A stretch of DNA of 39,933 bases from Nocardioides jensenii JCM 1364 = NBRC 14755 (GTDB lineage Bacteria > Actinomycetota > Actinomycetes > Propionibacteriales > Nocardioidaceae). The notes under the pieces were generated by a model. The model searched no databases and was not told the DNA's origin. It saw nothing but the letters and a program-made list of their open reading frames with translations. Where the stretch lies: positions 1-39,933 of the forward strand of contig NZ_BCRJ01000057.1 in assembly GCF_001552535.1 (NCBI RefSeq). Reading direction: 5' to 3'. The position numbers and the translations under genes are program-made. This document shows positions 11,163-19,929 of the stretch, one piece after another. The first letter of the stretch is position 1. Every line of letters begins with the position of its first letter.

Positions 11163-12111
11163 CCCGCTGGTTGCTGACCAGCTTGGCCTCGATGCGCTCC
11201 TTGACCGGCCAGCGCACGTCGTCGACCCAGCCGAGCTTCTCGAAGACCCAGATCACCCGGGCGGACGCGTCGAGCTGACCGCGTTGTACGCCGTGACGCG
11301 CGCAGGTCGGGTCGGCGTGGTGCAGGTTGTGCCACGACTCGCCACCGGACGGGATTGCCAGCCACCAGACGTTGGCCGACTTGTCGCGGGAGACGAAGGG
11401 GCGCTCGCCGATGGTGTGGCAGATCGAGTTGATCGACCAGGTGACGTGGTGAAGCAGGGCCACCCGCACCAGGGAGCCCCAGAAGAAGGCGGTCAGCGCT
11501 CCCGTCCACGACATCGTGACCAGGCCGCCGATGATCGGCGGGATGGCCAGTGACAGGAGGGTCCAGAACCAGAAGTCCTTCGAGATGCGGACCAGGTCCT
11601 TGTCCTTCATGAGGTCGGGGGCGTACTTGCGCTGCGGGGTCTGCTCCTCGTCGAAGAGCCAGCCGATGTGGGCGTGGAACATGCCCTTCCACAGGGCTCG
11701 CACGCTGGTGCCGTACTTCCAGGGCGAGTGCGGGTCGCCGTCGCGGTCGGAGAACTTGTGGTGCTTGCGGTGGTCGGCCACCCAGCGGATCAGCGGGCCC
11801 TGCACCGCCATCGAGCCGGCAATGGCGAGGCCGATCTTCACTCCACGGTTCGGCTTGAACGACTTGTGGGTGAAGTAGCGGTGGAAGCCGACGGTGACGC
11901 CGAGCAGGCCGATCCAGTACATCGTGACCGCGATGCCGACGTCGAGCCAGCTCAGCCAGCCTCCCCACGCGATCGGGATCGCGGCGACGAGTGCGATGAA
12001 GGGCACCATGATGAAGAGTGCGAGCGTGATCTGCTCGAGCTTCGACTGTTCGTCGCCACCACGGGTGGCGAGTTCCGGTTCGTCGACGCGATTCGGGGTG
12101 GACGTGGCCAC
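11143..12111 (-). CDS. Acyl-CoA desaturase (integral membrane)
   Basis: A 322-residue membrane di-iron desaturase that would insert a double bond in acyl-CoA chains, like mycobacterial DesA3. The three His boxes are clear: HRYFTH, HRKHH and HNLHH, with hydrophobic pairs around residues 30-80 and 175-215. The GTG is chosen because AGGAG lies 7 nt upstream; the frame stays open to 12231 but the extra 40 residues are not desaturase-like. It is divergent from the DUF4442 gene across a region containing two palindromes, so it is probably regulated by a TetR-type repressor. Confidence 0.92.
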   Translation of the reverse strand: MATSTPNRVDEPELATRGGDEQSKLEQITLALFIMVPFIALVAAIPIAWGGWLSWLDVGIAVTMYWIGLLGVTVGFHRYFTHKSFKPNRGVKIGLAIAGSMAVQGPLIRWVADHRKHHKFSDRDGDPHSPWKYGTSVRALWKGMFHAHIGWLFDEEQTPQRKYAPDLMKDKDLVRISKDFWFWTLLSLAIPPIIGGLVTMSWTGALTAFFWGSLVRVALLHHVTWSINSICHTIGERPFVSRDKSANVWWLAIPSGGESWHNLHHADPTCARHGVQRGQLDASARVIWVFEKLGWVDDVRWPVKERIEAKLVSNQRATSAAG

Positions 12112-12156
12112 GTGGCTTCTCCTGCGGGGGTGACGAAGGTGTGCCCGGCAACGGTA

Positions 12157-12176
12157 ACCTACGGAACCGTAGGTTG
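12157..12176. promoter_or_regulatory. Palindromic operator in the desaturase/DUF4442 control region
   Basis: Arms AACCTACGG and CCGTAGGTT are perfect 9-bp inverted repeats with AA between them. Position is 46 bp before the desaturase start, 62 bp before DUF4442. Size and symmetry fit a TetR-family operator; the TetR gene at 9411-10052 is one candidate. Confidence 0.6.
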
Positions 12177-12213
12177 GGCAGTTCGCTGTGGTGCGGACCA
12201 CACCCCAAAGTTG

Positions 12214-12231
12214 GTTACCTATGGGTAACAT
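12214..12231 (+). promoter_or_regulatory. Second palindrome overlapping the leaderless -10 of the DUF4442 gene
   Basis: GTTACC and GGTAAC arms around TATG (12214-12229). TAACAT at 12226-12231 is 6 nt before the ATG, so the palindrome covers the -10 element of a probable leaderless transcript. A protein bound here would block initiation. Confidence 0.45.
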
Positions 12232-12237
12232 GAGGTC

Positions 12238-12708
12238 ATGGTCTCGATCCTGGACATGTGGAACAAGGCGTCATCCGTGCCGATGGGCAAGAAGGCGTTC
12301 TCGCTGGCCTTCAGCCAGAAGGCGCCGTACTTCGCGACGATCCGCCCGACCTTCCAGGTGGTGCAGCCCAACCACGTCGAGCTCACCATCCCGAAGCGCC
12401 GCGCTGTGCACAACCACATCGGCACCGTGCACGCGATCGCGCTGTGCAACGGCGCCGAGGCGGCCATGGGCGCGCTGGCCGAGGTGACCATCCCCCAGGA
12501 CAAGCGGTGGATCCCCAAGGGGATGGACATCAACTACACCGCCAAGGCCGACTCCGACATCACTGTCATCGCCGAGACCGACCCCGAGCAGTGGACCGGC
12601 GACGACCCCGACCTGCACGTGCGGGTCAAGGCCCTCACCAAGGACGGCGTCGAGTGCTTCAACGGCGTGATCAAGCTGTGGGTGACCCCGAAGCCCCCGA
12701 AGAAGTAG
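12238..12708 (+). CDS. DUF4442 hotdog-fold (thioesterase-like) protein
   Basis: A 156-residue protein of the DUF4442 group, related to PaaI/YiiD hotdog thioesterases. Seen: the ATIRPTFQVVQPNHVELTIPKRRAVHNHIGTVHAIALCNGAE core, with NHIGTVH and the following ALCNGAE corresponding to the hotdog helix and active-site region. Divergent from an acyl-CoA desaturase, so an acyl-thioester substrate is plausible but not shown. It ends 10 bp before the convergent gluD stop. Confidence 0.8.
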   Translation: MVSILDMWNKASSVPMGKKAFSLAFSQKAPYFATIRPTFQVVQPNHVELTIPKRRAVHNHIGTVHAIALCNGAEAAMGALAEVTIPQDKRWIPKGMDINYTAKADSDITVIAETDPEQWTGDDPDLHVRVKALTKDGVECFNGVIKLWVTPKPPKK

Positions 12709-12718
12709 TCGGCGCCGT

Positions 12719-13576
12719 TCAGGCGATGGTCTTCGGTCGCGTCGCGGCGTTGCCGACCATCGGGACGTCCAGTTGCTTCTTCTCGCCGACGTAGCGGCGT
12801 TGGAGCAAGGTGGCGAGCCCGGTCAGCAGCAGGTTCACCAGGATGTAGAGCGACCCGACCACGAGGATGGCCGGCACCTGGTTGTGGAACTCGAGATAGA
12901 CCTGCTTGACGACGTACGTCAGACCCGGAGCGACGACGTAGATGCCGAGTGCGGTGTCCTTGAGGGCGACGACGCACTGGCTGATGATCGCCGGCAGCAT
13001 GATCTTGACCGCCTGGGGCAGCATGATCAGCATCATCACCTGGGTCTTGCGCATGCCGATGGCGTACGCCGCCTCCGACTGCCCCTTCGGCACGGCCAGC
13101 ACGCCGGCGCGCAACACCTCGGCCAGCACTGACCCGTTGTAGAGCGTCAGTGCCATCACGACCGCCCAGAAGGCGGAGTTGTCTGCCTTGATGCCCAGCG
13201 CGTACCAGATGAACACCATCAGCAGGAGCACCGGGATGGCGCGGAAGAACTCGACCACGAGCCAGCTGGGCCACCGTGCCCAGGCGTGCTCGGAGAGCTT
13301 GCCGACCCCGAACACGAACCCGAACGCCACGGCGAAGACGATCGCGAACGCCGCCATCTTGAGGGTCTGCAACAGGCCGTCGACCAAGATCACCCGTACG
13401 TAGTCGGGAGTGACGAACGCCTCCCACTTGTCGTACTCGAGCTGGCCATGATCCTGGAGCCGCCAGAAGAACCAGACCACGGCGGCCAGCAGGACCACCA
13501 CCGTCACCACGGAGTACGTGCGATGGCGCGCGCGAGTCTTCGGACCCGGGTAGTCATAGAGAACACTGGCACTCAT
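12719..13576 (-). CDS. gluD: Glutamate/polar amino-acid ABC importer permease (GluD-like)
   Basis: A 285-residue His/Glu/Gln-type permease with several membrane segments and the EAA loop YAIGMRKTQVMMLIMLPQAVKIMLPAI that contacts the ATPase. The N-terminus carries a long hydrophobic anchor (about 25-45). The ATG overlaps the gluC stop (ATGA) and GGAGGG is 7 nt upstream, so it is co-translated. It is the last gene of the importer operon; gene order gluA-B-C-D matches Corynebacterium. Confidence 0.88.
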   Translation of the reverse strand: MSASVLYDYPGPKTRARHRTYSVVTVVVLLAAVVWFFWRLQDHGQLEYDKWEAFVTPDYVRVILVDGLLQTLKMAAFAIVFAVAFGFVFGVGKLSEHAWARWPSWLVVEFFRAIPVLLLMVFIWYALGIKADNSAFWAVVMALTLYNGSVLAEVLRAGVLAVPKGQSEAAYAIGMRKTQVMMLIMLPQAVKIMLPAIISQCVVALKDTALGIYVVAPGLTYVVKQVYLEFHNQVPAILVVGSLYILVNLLLTGLATLLQRRYVGEKKQLDVPMVGNAATRPKTIA

Positions 13577-14265
13577 CGGGCAACCCTCCATCGGCGCTCG
13601 AGTCTGCTGGCGCCGAACGAGAAGAGCTCGACGATGACGATGTAGCCGATCGCGAAGGCGATGAAGATCTCGGTGCGCTGCGACCCGAAGTCGTTGTTGA
13701 AGCTGCGCATCCGGGAGGTGGCCTCGGCGATGCCGAAGACGGCTGCCACCGACGTGTTCTTGATCAGCGCGATCTGCACGCTGGCCAACGGGGGGACCGA
13801 GGCCCGGAACGCCTGGGGGAGGACGACCTGGCGCATGACGCCTGCGAACGGGAGCCCGATCGCGCGGGCCGCCTCGGCCTGGCCGACGGGGACGGCATTG
13901 ACCCCCGAGCGAAGGGCCTCACACACGAACGATGAGGTGTAGAGGGTCAGCGAGACGACCGCAGCCGCAAAGAACGGGCTGAAGTCGAACTCGCCGATGC
14001 TCACTTCGACCCACTTGAAGTTGAGGTGGGACCAGAGCATGGGAGCCATGAAGGAGAACGTGGCGAAGATGATCACCAGTGGCGTGTTGCGGGTGACCGT
14101 GACGTAGACCGCGGTGGCCTTCCTCAGTATGGAGACCGGCCCCACCCGGCAGGCGGCCAGCGCCGTGCCGAGCAGCATGGAGAGGATCCCCGCCACGATG
14201 AACAGCGCCACCGTGTAGCCGAAGGCCTTGAGGTAGAGGTCGAAGTTGTCGAGAACCGCCTGCAC
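13573..14265 (-). CDS. gluC: Glutamate/polar amino-acid ABC importer permease (GluC-like)
   Basis: A 230-residue permease of the same family as its downstream neighbour. It has about five membrane helices, VTRNTPLVIIFATF and the EAA-type loop RAIGLPFAGVMRQVVLPQAFRASVPPL. Would pair with GluD as a membrane heterodimer. Starts with GTG 74 bp after gluB; the gap contains a strong hairpin (14289-14321). Confidence 0.88.
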   Translation of the reverse strand: MQAVLDNFDLYLKAFGYTVALFIVAGILSMLLGTALAACRVGPVSILRKATAVYVTVTRNTPLVIIFATFSFMAPMLWSHLNFKWVEVSIGEFDFSPFFAAAVVSLTLYTSSFVCEALRSGVNAVPVGQAEAARAIGLPFAGVMRQVVLPQAFRASVPPLASVQIALIKNTSVAAVFGIAEATSRMRSFNNDFGSQRTEIFIAFAIGYIVIVELFSFGASRLERRWRVAR

Positions 14266-14288
14266 CGGCGTCGTCTCCTTCCTGGAGA

Positions 14289-14321
14289 GGTGAGGGTGCA
14301 GTCGCGGACCGCACCCTCACC
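14289..14321. terminator. Intra-operon hairpin between gluB and gluC
   Basis: Arms GGTGAGGGTGC (14289-14299) and GCACCCTCACC (14311-14321) pair perfectly over 11 bp with an 11-nt loop. It sits just downstream of the binding-protein gene. Such hairpins commonly stabilise the upstream message or attenuate read-through so that binding protein exceeds permease; no U-tract is present. Confidence 0.5.
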
Positions 14322-14338
14322 GAGGGTTCGTCGAAGGA

Positions 14339-15226
14339 TCAGGCGGCGGGGCACTCGTCCAACGTGGGGGGCTCCGGGGTCTCCGAGCCGGACTTGCCCA
14401 GCGTCAGCTCGAACGCGTCGGCCCACGAGCCGTCATCGAAGGCGGAGGTCAGACTGTCGTTGATCCACTGGCACATCTCCGGCTCCTTCTTGGAGTAGCC
14501 GACGCCGATGCGCTCCTCGGTGAACTCGTCGCCGACGACCTTCAGGTCACCCTCGTTCTCGGCGGCGTAGCCCATCAGGATCGATCCGTCCGTCGACATG
14601 GCGGAGACGGTGCCGTCGAGGACCTTCTGGACGCACTCGGAGTAGGAGTCGAAGCCGACCCCCTTGGCGCCGTGCTCGTTGATTCCGTCGATCGAGGTCG
14701 AGCCGGTGACCGAGCAGACCTCCTGGCCCTTGAGGTCGTCGATGCTGTCGACGTCGCTGTCGGACTTCACGAGCAGCTGCTGGCCGGTGATCATGTAGGG
14801 GCCGGTCTGTCCGACGACCTTGCGACGATCGTCAGTGATGGAGTACGACGCCAGCACCAGGTCGACCTTGCCGCTGGTCAGGAACGGCTCGCGGTTGTCG
14901 GAGACCGTCTCGACCCAGTTGATGTCGCTGGTCTTCAGCCCGAGCTTCGAGGCCAGGATCTTCGCGATCTCGATGTCGAAGCCCGTCGGAACGTCGTCGG
15001 TGGCGCCCTTGAACCCGAGTCCGGGCTGGTCGAACTTCACCCCGATGTTGACCTTGCCCGAGTCGGCGATCTCCTTCATCCGGCTGCCGTCGGGCAGGGC
15101 TGCCGCGGCATCCTTGTCGGCATCGACGTCGCGCCCCTTGTCGTCACTGCCTGCGTCGCCGCACGCGGCCAGGGTGACGGCGAGAGCCGCACTGACGAGC
15201 ACGGCCTTCGTCCTGATGAATCGCAT
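14339..15226 (-). CDS. gluB: Glutamate-binding lipoprotein of ABC importer (GluB-like)
   Basis: A 295-residue substrate-binding lipoprotein: signal with lipobox LAAC (Cys22), then an acidic linker and a type-3 solute-binding domain. Family motifs include VNIGVKFDQPGLGF, PTGFDIEIAKILASKLGL, GKVDLVLASYSITDDRR and GQEVCSVTGST. Delivers amino acid to GluC/GluD. AAGGAG precedes the ATG. Glutamate as ligand is inferred from operon order. Confidence 0.88.
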   Translation of the reverse strand: MRFIRTKAVLVSAALAVTLAACGDAGSDDKGRDVDADKDAAAALPDGSRMKEIADSGKVNIGVKFDQPGLGFKGATDDVPTGFDIEIAKILASKLGLKTSDINWVETVSDNREPFLTSGKVDLVLASYSITDDRRKVVGQTGPYMITGQQLLVKSDSDVDSIDDLKGQEVCSVTGSTSIDGINEHGAKGVGFDSYSECVQKVLDGTVSAMSTDGSILMGYAAENEGDLKVVGDEFTEERIGVGYSKKEPEMCQWINDSLTSAFDDGSWADAFELTLGKSGSETPEPPTLDECPAA

Positions 15227-15277
15227 CTCAGTCTCCTTCTCGGGTGGTCCGGACCTTGTCGATCAGTGGTGGAGGGA

Positions 15278-16054
15278 TCAGTGCTTGAGGATCTTGCCGA
15301 GGAAGTCCTTGGCGCGATCGGACTCGGGGTTGGTGAAGAACTGCTCGGGGGTGTTCTCCTCCACGATGGCGCCGTCGGCCATGAAGATCACCCGGTCGGC
15401 CGCCGTACGGGCGAAGCCCATCTCGTGGGTGACCACCACCATCGTCATGCCCTGCTTGGCCAGGTCGACCATGACGTCGAGGACTTCCTTGATCATCTCG
15501 GGGTCGAGGGCCGAGGTGGGCTCGTCGAAGAGCATCACCTTCGGCTCCATGGCCAGGGCGCGGGCGATTGCCACGCGCTGCTGCTGGCCGCCGGAGAGCT
15601 GGGCGGGGTACTTGTCGGCCTGGTGGCCGATGCCGACCCGGTCGAGCAGCGCCCTGGCTCGTTCCTCGGCTTCGGCCTTGCTCTTCTTGCGCACCTTGAT
15701 CGGGCCGAGCGTGACGTTCTCGAGGATCGTCTTGTGCGCGAAGAGGTTGAAGCTCTGGAACACCATGCCGACCTCGGCGCGGAGGTTGGCCAGTGCCCTG
15801 CCCTCCTGGGGCAGGGGCTGGCCGTCGAGCGTGATGGTGCCCTCGTTGATCGTCTCGAGCCGGTTGATCGCACGACACAGGGTCGACTTGCCGGCGCCCG
15901 ACGGCCCGATCACCACGACGACCTCGCCGTGCTTGATCGTCAGATTGACGTCATTGAGCACGTTCAGCTGGCCGTACCACTTGTTCACGTTCTCCAGGAC
16001 GACCAACGGTTCCCCGTGCTTGGCGCCTGCGGATTCCTGCCCCACCAAAGTCAT
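15278..16054 (-). CDS. gluA: Amino-acid ABC importer ATPase (GluA-like)
   Basis: A 258-residue ATPase with Walker [10 protein letters not shown], signature LSGGQQQR, Walker B VMLFDEPT and H-loop [11 protein letters not shown]. It energises GluC/GluD. First gene of the operon; minus-strand TAAGTT lies 6 nt before its ATG, so the operon transcript is probably leaderless. A CRP/GlxR-like 16-mer lies just upstream. Confidence 0.92.
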   Translation of the reverse strand: MTLVGQESAGAKHGEPLVVLENVNKWYGQLNVLNDVNLTIKHGEVVVVIGPSGAGKSTLCRAINRLETINEGTITLDGQPLPQEGRALANLRAEVGMVFQSFNLFAHKTILENVTLGPIKVRKKSKAEAEERARALLDRVGIGHQADKYPAQLSGGQQQRVAIARALAMEPKVMLFDEPTSALDPEMIKEVLDVMVDLAKQGMTMVVVTHEMGFARTAADRVIFMADGAIVEENTPEQFFTNPESDRAKDFLGKILKH

Positions 16055-16060
16055 CTGTGC

Positions 16061-16066
16061 AACTTA
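16061..16066 (-). promoter_or_regulatory. -10 element of leaderless gluA
   Basis: TAAGTT on the minus strand, 6 nt before the gluA ATG. No Shine-Dalgarno is visible. Confidence 0.5.
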
Positions 16067-16077
16067 GCCGGAATTGC

Positions 16078-16093
16078 TGTGACATGGGCCACA
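16078..16093. promoter_or_regulatory. CRP/GlxR-like site in the gluA/miaB divergent region
   Basis: TGTGACATGGGCCACA matches the TGTGA-N6-TCACA pattern of the CRP/GlxR family with one mismatch. It is centred about 31 bp upstream of the predicted gluA start point, a position expected to repress. Confidence 0.3.
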
Positions 16094-16201
16094 AGACCCG
16101 GCTTGCGTGGCGACCGAAACCAAATTGTGTCCGATCAGCGATCGGGCGACGGTCGTCACGCTTGTGACCTCCGGGCGCGTCCGCCGTACCCTTGAGGCGC
16201 C

Positions 16202-17755
16202 ATGACTGACGCAGCGATCCGCACCTATGAAGTCCGCACCTACGGGTGTCAGATGAACGTCCACGACTCCGAGCGCCTGACCGGTCTGCTCGAGACCGCG
16301 GGTTATGCCGCCGTGCCTGAGGGCGAGCAGGCTGACGTCGTCGTCTTCAACACGTGTGCGGTGCGCGAGAACGCCGACAACAAGCTCTACGGCAACCTCT
16401 CTCACCTGGCGCCGATCAAGGCCGCGAACCCCGACCTCCAGATCGCCGTCGGTGGCTGCCTGGCGCAGAAGGACCGCGCCACGATCACCCGGAAGGCGCC
16501 GTACGTCGACGTCGTCTTCGGCACGCACAACATCGGGTCGCTGCCGGTGCTGCTCGAGCGAGCCCGGGTGCAGAAGGAGGCGCAGGTCGAGATCCTCGAG
16601 TCGCTCGAGGTGTTCCCCTCCACGCTGCCGACCAAGCGCGACTCGGCGTACGCCGCCTGGGTGTCGATCTCTGTCGGCTGCAACAACACCTGCACGTTCT
16701 GCATCGTGCCGGCGCTGCGCGGCAAGGAGAAGGACCGACGCCCCGGCGAGATTCTCGCCGAGGTGGAGGCTCTGGTCGCCGACGGCGTCACCGAGATCAC
16801 CCTGCTGGGTCAGAACGTCAACGCGTACGGCGTCGAGTTCGGCGACCGTCAGGCGTTCTCCAAGCTGCTGCGCGCCTGCGGCGAGATCGAAGGACTCGAG
16901 CGGGTGCGGTTCACCTCGCCGCATCCGGCCGAGTTCACCGACGACGTGATCGAGGCGATGGCCGAGACGCCGAACGTGATGCCGCAGCTGCACATGCCGT
17001 TGCAGTCCGGCTCGGACAGAGTGCTCAAGGCCATGCGCCGCTCCTACCGTCAGAAGAGGTTCCTCGGCATCATCGAGCGGGTCCGTGCGGCGATGCCCGA
17101 CGCGGCGATCACCACCGACATCATCGTCGGCTTCCCCGGGGAGACCGAGGAGGACTTCCTCGAGACGATGCACGTGGTGCGTGAGGCGAGGTTCTCCGGC
17201 GCGTTCACCTTCCAGTACTCCAAGCGCCCCGGCACTCCCGCGGCCACGCTCGAGGACCAGGTGCCGCCTGAGGTCGTGGCCGACCGCTACCAGCGGCTCT
17301 CCGAACTGGTCAACGACATCGCCTGGCAGGAGAACAAGAACCTCGTCGGACGCACCGTCGAGCTGATGGTCGCCGAAGGCGAGGGGCGCAAGGACGCCGC
17401 CACGCACCGGCTCTCCGGTCGTGGACCCGACAGTCGGCTGGTGCACTTCGCGGCCGACTTCTCGGCGCTCGGGGAGCGAGGAACCAGCGCCCTTCGCGAC
17501 GGTTCGTCCCTCGCCTCCTCAGGCACCGTCTCGAAACCACAGCCCGTTCGTCCGGGCGACATGGTCACCGTGACGATCACCCAGGCGGCTCCGCACCACC
17601 TCATCGCCGACGGGCCGGTGCACTCGGTGCGTCGCACCCGTGCCGGTGATGCCTGGGAGGGGCGGTCCTCCGCGCCGAAGGGCGTCGGGCTCGGCATGCC
17701 GTCGATCGGCGCCCCGGCTCCGCTGCCCGAGGCCCCCTCCTGCTCGATCGGCTAG
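16202..17755 (+). CDS. miaB: tRNA-2-methylthio-N6-dimethylallyladenosine synthase MiaB
   Basis: A 517-residue radical-SAM methylthiotransferase that adds the 2-methylthio group to A37 of tRNAs; works after MiaA, encoded at 21193. The N-terminal domain has the three auxiliary-cluster cysteines ([31 protein letters not shown]); the radical-SAM motif CNNTCTFC follows; a TRAM-type RNA-binding domain lies at about 375-480. The C-terminal ~40 residues are an Ala/Pro/Gly-rich extension. TACCCT is 9 nt before the ATG. Its TAG overlaps the TAG of the convergent gene in a CTAG. Confidence 0.95.
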   Translation: MTDAAIRTYEVRTYGCQMNVHDSERLTGLLETAGYAAVPEGEQADVVVFNTCAVRENADNKLYGNLSHLAPIKAANPDLQIAVGGCLAQKDRATITRKAPYVDVVFGTHNIGSLPVLLERARVQKEAQVEILESLEVFPSTLPTKRDSAYAAWVSISVGCNNTCTFCIVPALRGKEKDRRPGEILAEVEALVADGVTEITLLGQNVNAYGVEFGDRQAFSKLLRACGEIEGLERVRFTSPHPAEFTDDVIEAMAETPNVMPQLHMPLQSGSDRVLKAMRRSYRQKRFLGIIERVRAAMPDAAITTDIIVGFPGETEEDFLETMHVVREARFSGAFTFQYSKRPGTPAATLEDQVPPEVVADRYQRLSELVNDIAWQENKNLVGRTVELMVAEGEGRKDAATHRLSGRGPDSRLVHFAADFSALGERGTSALRDGSSLASSGTVSKPQPVRPGDMVTVTITQAAPHHLIADGPVHSVRRTRAGDAWEGRSSAPKGVGLGMPSIGAPAPLPEAPSCSIG

Positions 17756-18762
17756 GCACTCTTCCGTGGATCACAGTCACCAGGTGACTGCAATCCACGG
17801 AGATCACGCTGAGAGCAATCGGGGCATGCGGTGATCCGACAAGTCCAGCCGCGCGACGCCAGGAGCGCGCCGACCCGCTCGGCTGTCCGACACGGACGCT
17901 CGAACACCTGACCCCACCCGAGTCGCACACTGCCCAGACCGTCGACGGCGGCATCCAGATCACGGTCGAGGTCTCGATCCCGGTGGCGGGCGCCCGAGTG
18001 GAAGATGCGACCGTCGAGCTCGACCACCTGGCCGAACGTCGTGTAGAGCACGTCGCGGTAGAGCGTGCCGCGCGACAGGTCGACCGCCTGACGGATGCCC
18101 TCGGGCAGGCCGTGCGGCCGTTCGACGCGGGTGAGATAGCCGTGCTCGAGCACCGAGCAGGTCCCGGCCGCGACATCGACCAGGACGTCGTGCAGGAACT
18201 CTCGGCGGGCGATGCGTGCGCGCCCGGCCAGGGCTTCCAACAGTCGGGGCGCGGTGGTCTGACGTGACGAGACGACCCCGGACAGCAGGGACACCGCGTC
18301 GAACTCGCTGGCCGCCTCGGCAGCGAGGTCGAGGACTGCCTCCTCGACGCGCAGTCGAGGTGGCGAGGTGTTCCACCGGGTCTGCTCCGAGAGTCCGGTG
18401 ACATGGTGGAGCACGACACCATCTGGTTGCAGCAGCGTCCGCTTCGGACCGATCGCGACATGAATCGGTCCGTCGGGGTGGGGGCCGGAGCGATCCGAGG
18501 TTCGTCTGCCCGGGCCGTCGGCGGCTCGCAGTGCGGACTGGTGGGACAGGGCCGCCGGCCATGCGTGGAGCACTGCCGCCCAGGCACGCTGGTGCCAGCT
18601 CATCGGCCCGTTGTGGTCGACGTAGACGCCCGGATGAACCTGCACCAACCGACGTCCGCGCATGAGCCGGCGCAGGTCGTTGTCCGTGAGCCCGCACTCG
18701 AGCGCTTGTCGCCGGCTGATCACACCGTCCTGTTGCCTGATCAGCTCCGAGATTCTCTCCAT
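17752..18762 (-). CDS. AbiEi-type antitoxin-domain protein with DUF559/Vsr-like C-terminus
   Basis: A 336-residue protein. Residues 1-55 resemble the winged-helix domain of type IV AbiEi antitoxins ([22 protein letters not shown]...GVYVDHNG). The C-terminal third has [21 protein letters not shown], then a basic/acidic [15 protein letters not shown], resembling the PD-(D/E)xK core of DUF559/Vsr-like nucleases. No partner toxin lies beside it. The last residues ([14 protein letters not shown]) are encoded by a 37-bp palindrome repeated 1.1 kb away. Start: ATG with CACGAT 7 nt upstream; a GTG two codons earlier is possible. Function is unproven. Confidence 0.75.
   Translation of the reverse strand: MERISELIRQQDGVISRRQALECGLTDNDLRRLMRGRRLVQVHPGVYVDHNGPMSWHQRAWAAVLHAWPAALSHQSALRAADGPGRRTSDRSGPHPDGPIHVAIGPKRTLLQPDGVVLHHVTGLSEQTRWNTSPPRLRVEEAVLDLAAEAASEFDAVSLLSGVVSSRQTTAPRLLEALAGRARIARREFLHDVLVDVAAGTCSVLEHGYLTRVERPHGLPEGIRQAVDLSRGTLYRDVLYTTFGQVVELDGRIFHSGARHRDRDLDRDLDAAVDGLGSVRLGWGQVFERPCRTAERVGALLASRGWTCRITACPDCSQRDLRGLQSPGDCDPRKSA
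17764..17800. repeat. 37-bp palindromic element, copy 1
   Basis: Stem arms CCGTGGAT/ATCCACGG (8 bp) and AGTCACC/GGTGACT (7 bp), separated by CAC/GCA internal loops with a single-base apex. It lies at the 3' end of miaB and inside the last codons of the AbiEi-like gene. Differs from copy 2 by one base in 37. Confidence 0.85.
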
Positions 18763-18889
18763 GGACACGATCGTGGACCGTGGCCATGTTCTTCACCAGG
18801 CACGTTCCGGGACCTTGTGGAGAACCCGCCTGCTGAGCGTGAGCCGATGTGCACCTTGATGCACGAGGCCCGAATTCCGCGGACATCGG

Positions 18890-18938
18890 ACAAGGCCGTG
18901 GATCACAGTCACCAGATGACTGCAATCCACGGCCTTGT
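18890..18938. repeat. 37-bp palindromic element, copy 2, with extended stem
   Basis: Same core as copy 1 (36 of 37 bases identical) with the outer stem extended to ACAAGGCCGTGGAT/ATCCACGGCCTTGT, 14 bp. It lies 24 bp past the stop of the acidic-protein gene and upstream of the AbiEi-like gene. May act as a terminator for the former. Confidence 0.85.
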
Positions 18939-18961
18939 CAGCTCCGCCGGGGTCTGCGACG

Positions 18962-19279
18962 TCAGGCGGGCGGTTCGGACTCGCCCGTCTCGCCGGCGTC
19001 GAGGTCCTCGTCACCATCCGACGGCTCCTGCTGCTTGTCGTCGGGTTGCTTGATCTCGTCGGGGACTTCCTCGTGGTCGACTGCAGGGTTGTCGCTCGGG
19101 TCGAGGTCACGCGGGACCGGGTCACCCGGGGTGTCGCCGTACTTCGGGTCGTCCAGGGAGTCCGCACCGCCGGGGATGAGCTGCGGTGCCTCGGCCGTGG
19201 CCTCGGGCATCGCGCCGACATCGCCTTCGCCGGAGGTGTCAGCGGTGTCGGGTGCGGACTGGTCGTCGGGATCGGTCAT
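18962..19279 (-). CDS. Small highly acidic protein, function unknown
   Basis: A 105-residue Asp/Glu/Pro/Gly-rich protein with no hydrophobic segment and no recognised domain, probably intrinsically disordered. The first residues are MTDPDDQSAPDT; AAGGAG lies 5 nt before the ATG, which decides the start over an ATG eight codons upstream. Downstream is palindromic element copy 2. Unknown role. Confidence 0.7.
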   Translation of the reverse strand: MTDPDDQSAPDTADTSGEGDVGAMPEATAEAPQLIPGGADSLDDPKYGDTPGDPVPRDLDPSDNPAVDHEEVPDEIKQPDDKQQEPSDGDEDLDAGETGESEPPA

Positions 19280-19382
19280 GAAAACTCCTTGTCGAAGGAA
19301 CAACGCGGACGCTCAACCTGGAGCCCTCGACACTAGTCACGCCGCCGACGTGACGAAAGCCGCGAGCCCTCGGAGCGGCGTA

Positions 19383-19841
19383 CTAGAAGCCGGCGGTCGT
19401 GTACGCCGGCACGTTGCCGGCCTGCAGTGCGTGCAGGGTTTGCAACTCGTGCGGCACCACCGGATCGGGCAGGCCCTCGAGCGGGAACCAACCGATCTCC
19501 GCGCACTTCTCGGGCTCGACGATCGTCGGCTCGCCCGCCCAGGAGCGCGCGGTGAAGAAGAAGTCGATGCGCTCGTCGATCGGGTCGCCGCCCTGGGTGC
19601 GATGCATCGAGGTGACGAACTCCAGCGCGACGTCGGTGATGCCGAGCTCTTCGGTGGCCTCGCGTTGGGCGGCGGCGAACGCGGACTCGCCCCTCTCGAC
19701 GTGACCAGCGGCCGCCGCGGCCCAGTGCTGGTCCATGTAGCCGGTGTTCTGCCGGAGCTGGAGCAGCACCTCGGTGCCCTGATCGCCTTCACGCAGCAGA
19801 TAGACGTAGGACGCGGGGATCACCGCGAATCGTTCGACCAT
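19383..19841 (-). CDS. Nudix hydrolase
   Basis: A 152-residue Nudix protein that would hydrolyse a nucleoside diphosphate linked to another group. The Nudix box is complete: GHVERGESAFAAAQREATEELGI, with G, E, RE-EE-G all present, near residues 46-68. Substrate unknown. Follows a perfect 18-bp-stem hairpin. Confidence 0.9.
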   Translation of the reverse strand: MVERFAVIPASYVYLLREGDQGTEVLLQLRQNTGYMDQHWAAAAAGHVERGESAFAAAQREATEELGITDVALEFVTSMHRTQGGDPIDERIDFFFTARSWAGEPTIVEPEKCAEIGWFPLEGLPDPVVPHELQTLHALQAGNVPAYTTAGF

Positions 19842-19876
19842 GGCCCGACCCTTGCACGCATGGCCCCGTGTCGTGC

Positions 19877-19914
19877 CACCGGCCCGCCACGAGATGTCTC
19901 GTGGCGGGCCGGTG
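19877..19914 (-). terminator. Perfect 18-bp-stem hairpin terminator
   Basis: Arms 19877-19894 and 19897-19914 are exact reverse complements with a 2-nt spacer (effective loop of 4). It lies 15 bp past the stop of the repeat-tailed MT0933-like gene and before the Nudix gene, a position expected of a terminator. No clear U-tract. Confidence 0.65.
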
Positions 19915-19929
19915 ATGGTGCGAGGTTGC

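Noticed and set aside
16155..16168. GTCAC-N4-GTGAC inverted repeat before miaB
   Set aside because: Short and close to chance level in this GC content; not assigned to a regulator.
14672..16195. 507-codon open frame opposite gluA/gluB
   Set aside because: Opposes two clear ABC-importer genes and has no recognisable domain.
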